From: Membranipora membranacea
Lineage: Eukaryota; Bryozoa; Gymnolaemata; Cheilostomatida; Membraniporidae
DNA: 60,000 bases
Direction: 5' to 3'
Assembly (NCBI GenBank): GCA_914767715.1
Contig: OU612072.1
Coordinates: forward strand, 26,538,001 to 26,598,000
The notes below the pieces were generated by a model. That model was given only the letters and a program-made list of their open reading frames with translations. It ran no database searches and was not told where the DNA came from. The position numbers and the translations under genes were made by a program. Positions 59,970 through 60,000 of the stretch are shown here, piece after piece; position 1 is the stretch's first letter; every line of letters starts with the position of its first letter.

Positions 59970-60000
59970 CTGAGTAGTAGAGTACTACTCTACTACTCAG
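59970..60000. repeat. Near-perfect palindrome at window end
   Basis: CTGAGTAGTAGAGT and ACTCTACTACTCAG are exact reverse complements separated by three bases. It may continue past the window. Confidence 0.8.

Larger units (their letters stand above)
53720..60000. other. Long stretch without a supported gene
   Basis: Mostly AT-rich unique DNA. Apart from the hairpin at 54368-54419, a possible exon at 56234-56419, a poly-C run and the terminal palindrome, I see no coding exon, RNA gene or complete mobile element. Confidence 0.4.

Overview
This is eukaryotic, animal-type DNA. It is AT-rich, its genes are split by GT-AG introns (and apparently some GC-AG introns), and most of the length is transposon-derived. 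Thrombospondin type 1 (TSP1) modules on symmetric phase 1-1 exons, an NHL-repeat receptor with a tyrosine-rich tail, a HIRAN-like gene and RTE, CR1/jockey-like and pogo-type elements point to a marine invertebrate. A sponge or another early-branching animal would fit, but nothing seen here proves it.

Layout. 0.15-3.6 kb and 17.9-22.0 kb are two copies of a segmental duplication. Each copy carries a five-exon gene for a small secreted two-TSP1-module protein (948-2290 and 18513-19837), with its TATA promoter conserved. Between the copies lie several copies of a roughly 0.9 kb repeat with a tRNA-like module in its middle, a foldback element at 4.5-5.2 kb, and a four-unit tandem array of 1.4-1.6 kb units (11.6-17.3 kb). 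The second copy of the duplication is interrupted by a roughly 0.9 kb insertion holding a transposon-associated coding exon.

22-30 kb holds inverted copies of the same repeat, a broken DDE-transposase-like fragment, an interrupted minus-strand frame, a small minus-strand spliced gene (27.7-28.4 kb, perhaps to 28.7) and two MITEs. The best gene of the window runs from 30313 to 35116. Its seven exons encode a 515-residue type I membrane protein: signal peptide, NHL-type propeller, Thr-rich stalk, one transmembrane helix and a tail with about eight tyrosines, including YxxM and YxxL motifs. It looks like a signalling receptor.

36.7-37.7 kb is a two-exon HIRAN-like gene with one in-frame stop. 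39.0-41.1 kb is a decayed four-exon pogo/Tigger-type transposase. 41.95-45.8 kb is an RTE-type LINE, broken by frameshifts and by a nested LINE fragment with a target-site duplication. 45.88-48.08 kb is a DNA transposon with near-perfect terminal inverted repeats and a 10-bp target duplication. 48.65-50.3 kb is a tandem array of roughly 350-bp units. 51.6-53.7 kb is a long open CR1/jockey-like reverse transcriptase. The last 6 kb is mostly anonymous, with one striking hairpin and a palindrome at the very end.

The two TSP1 genes and the receptor look functional. Nearly everything else is mobile or decayed. All gene models were built by hand from splice phase and reading frame, without transcript evidence.
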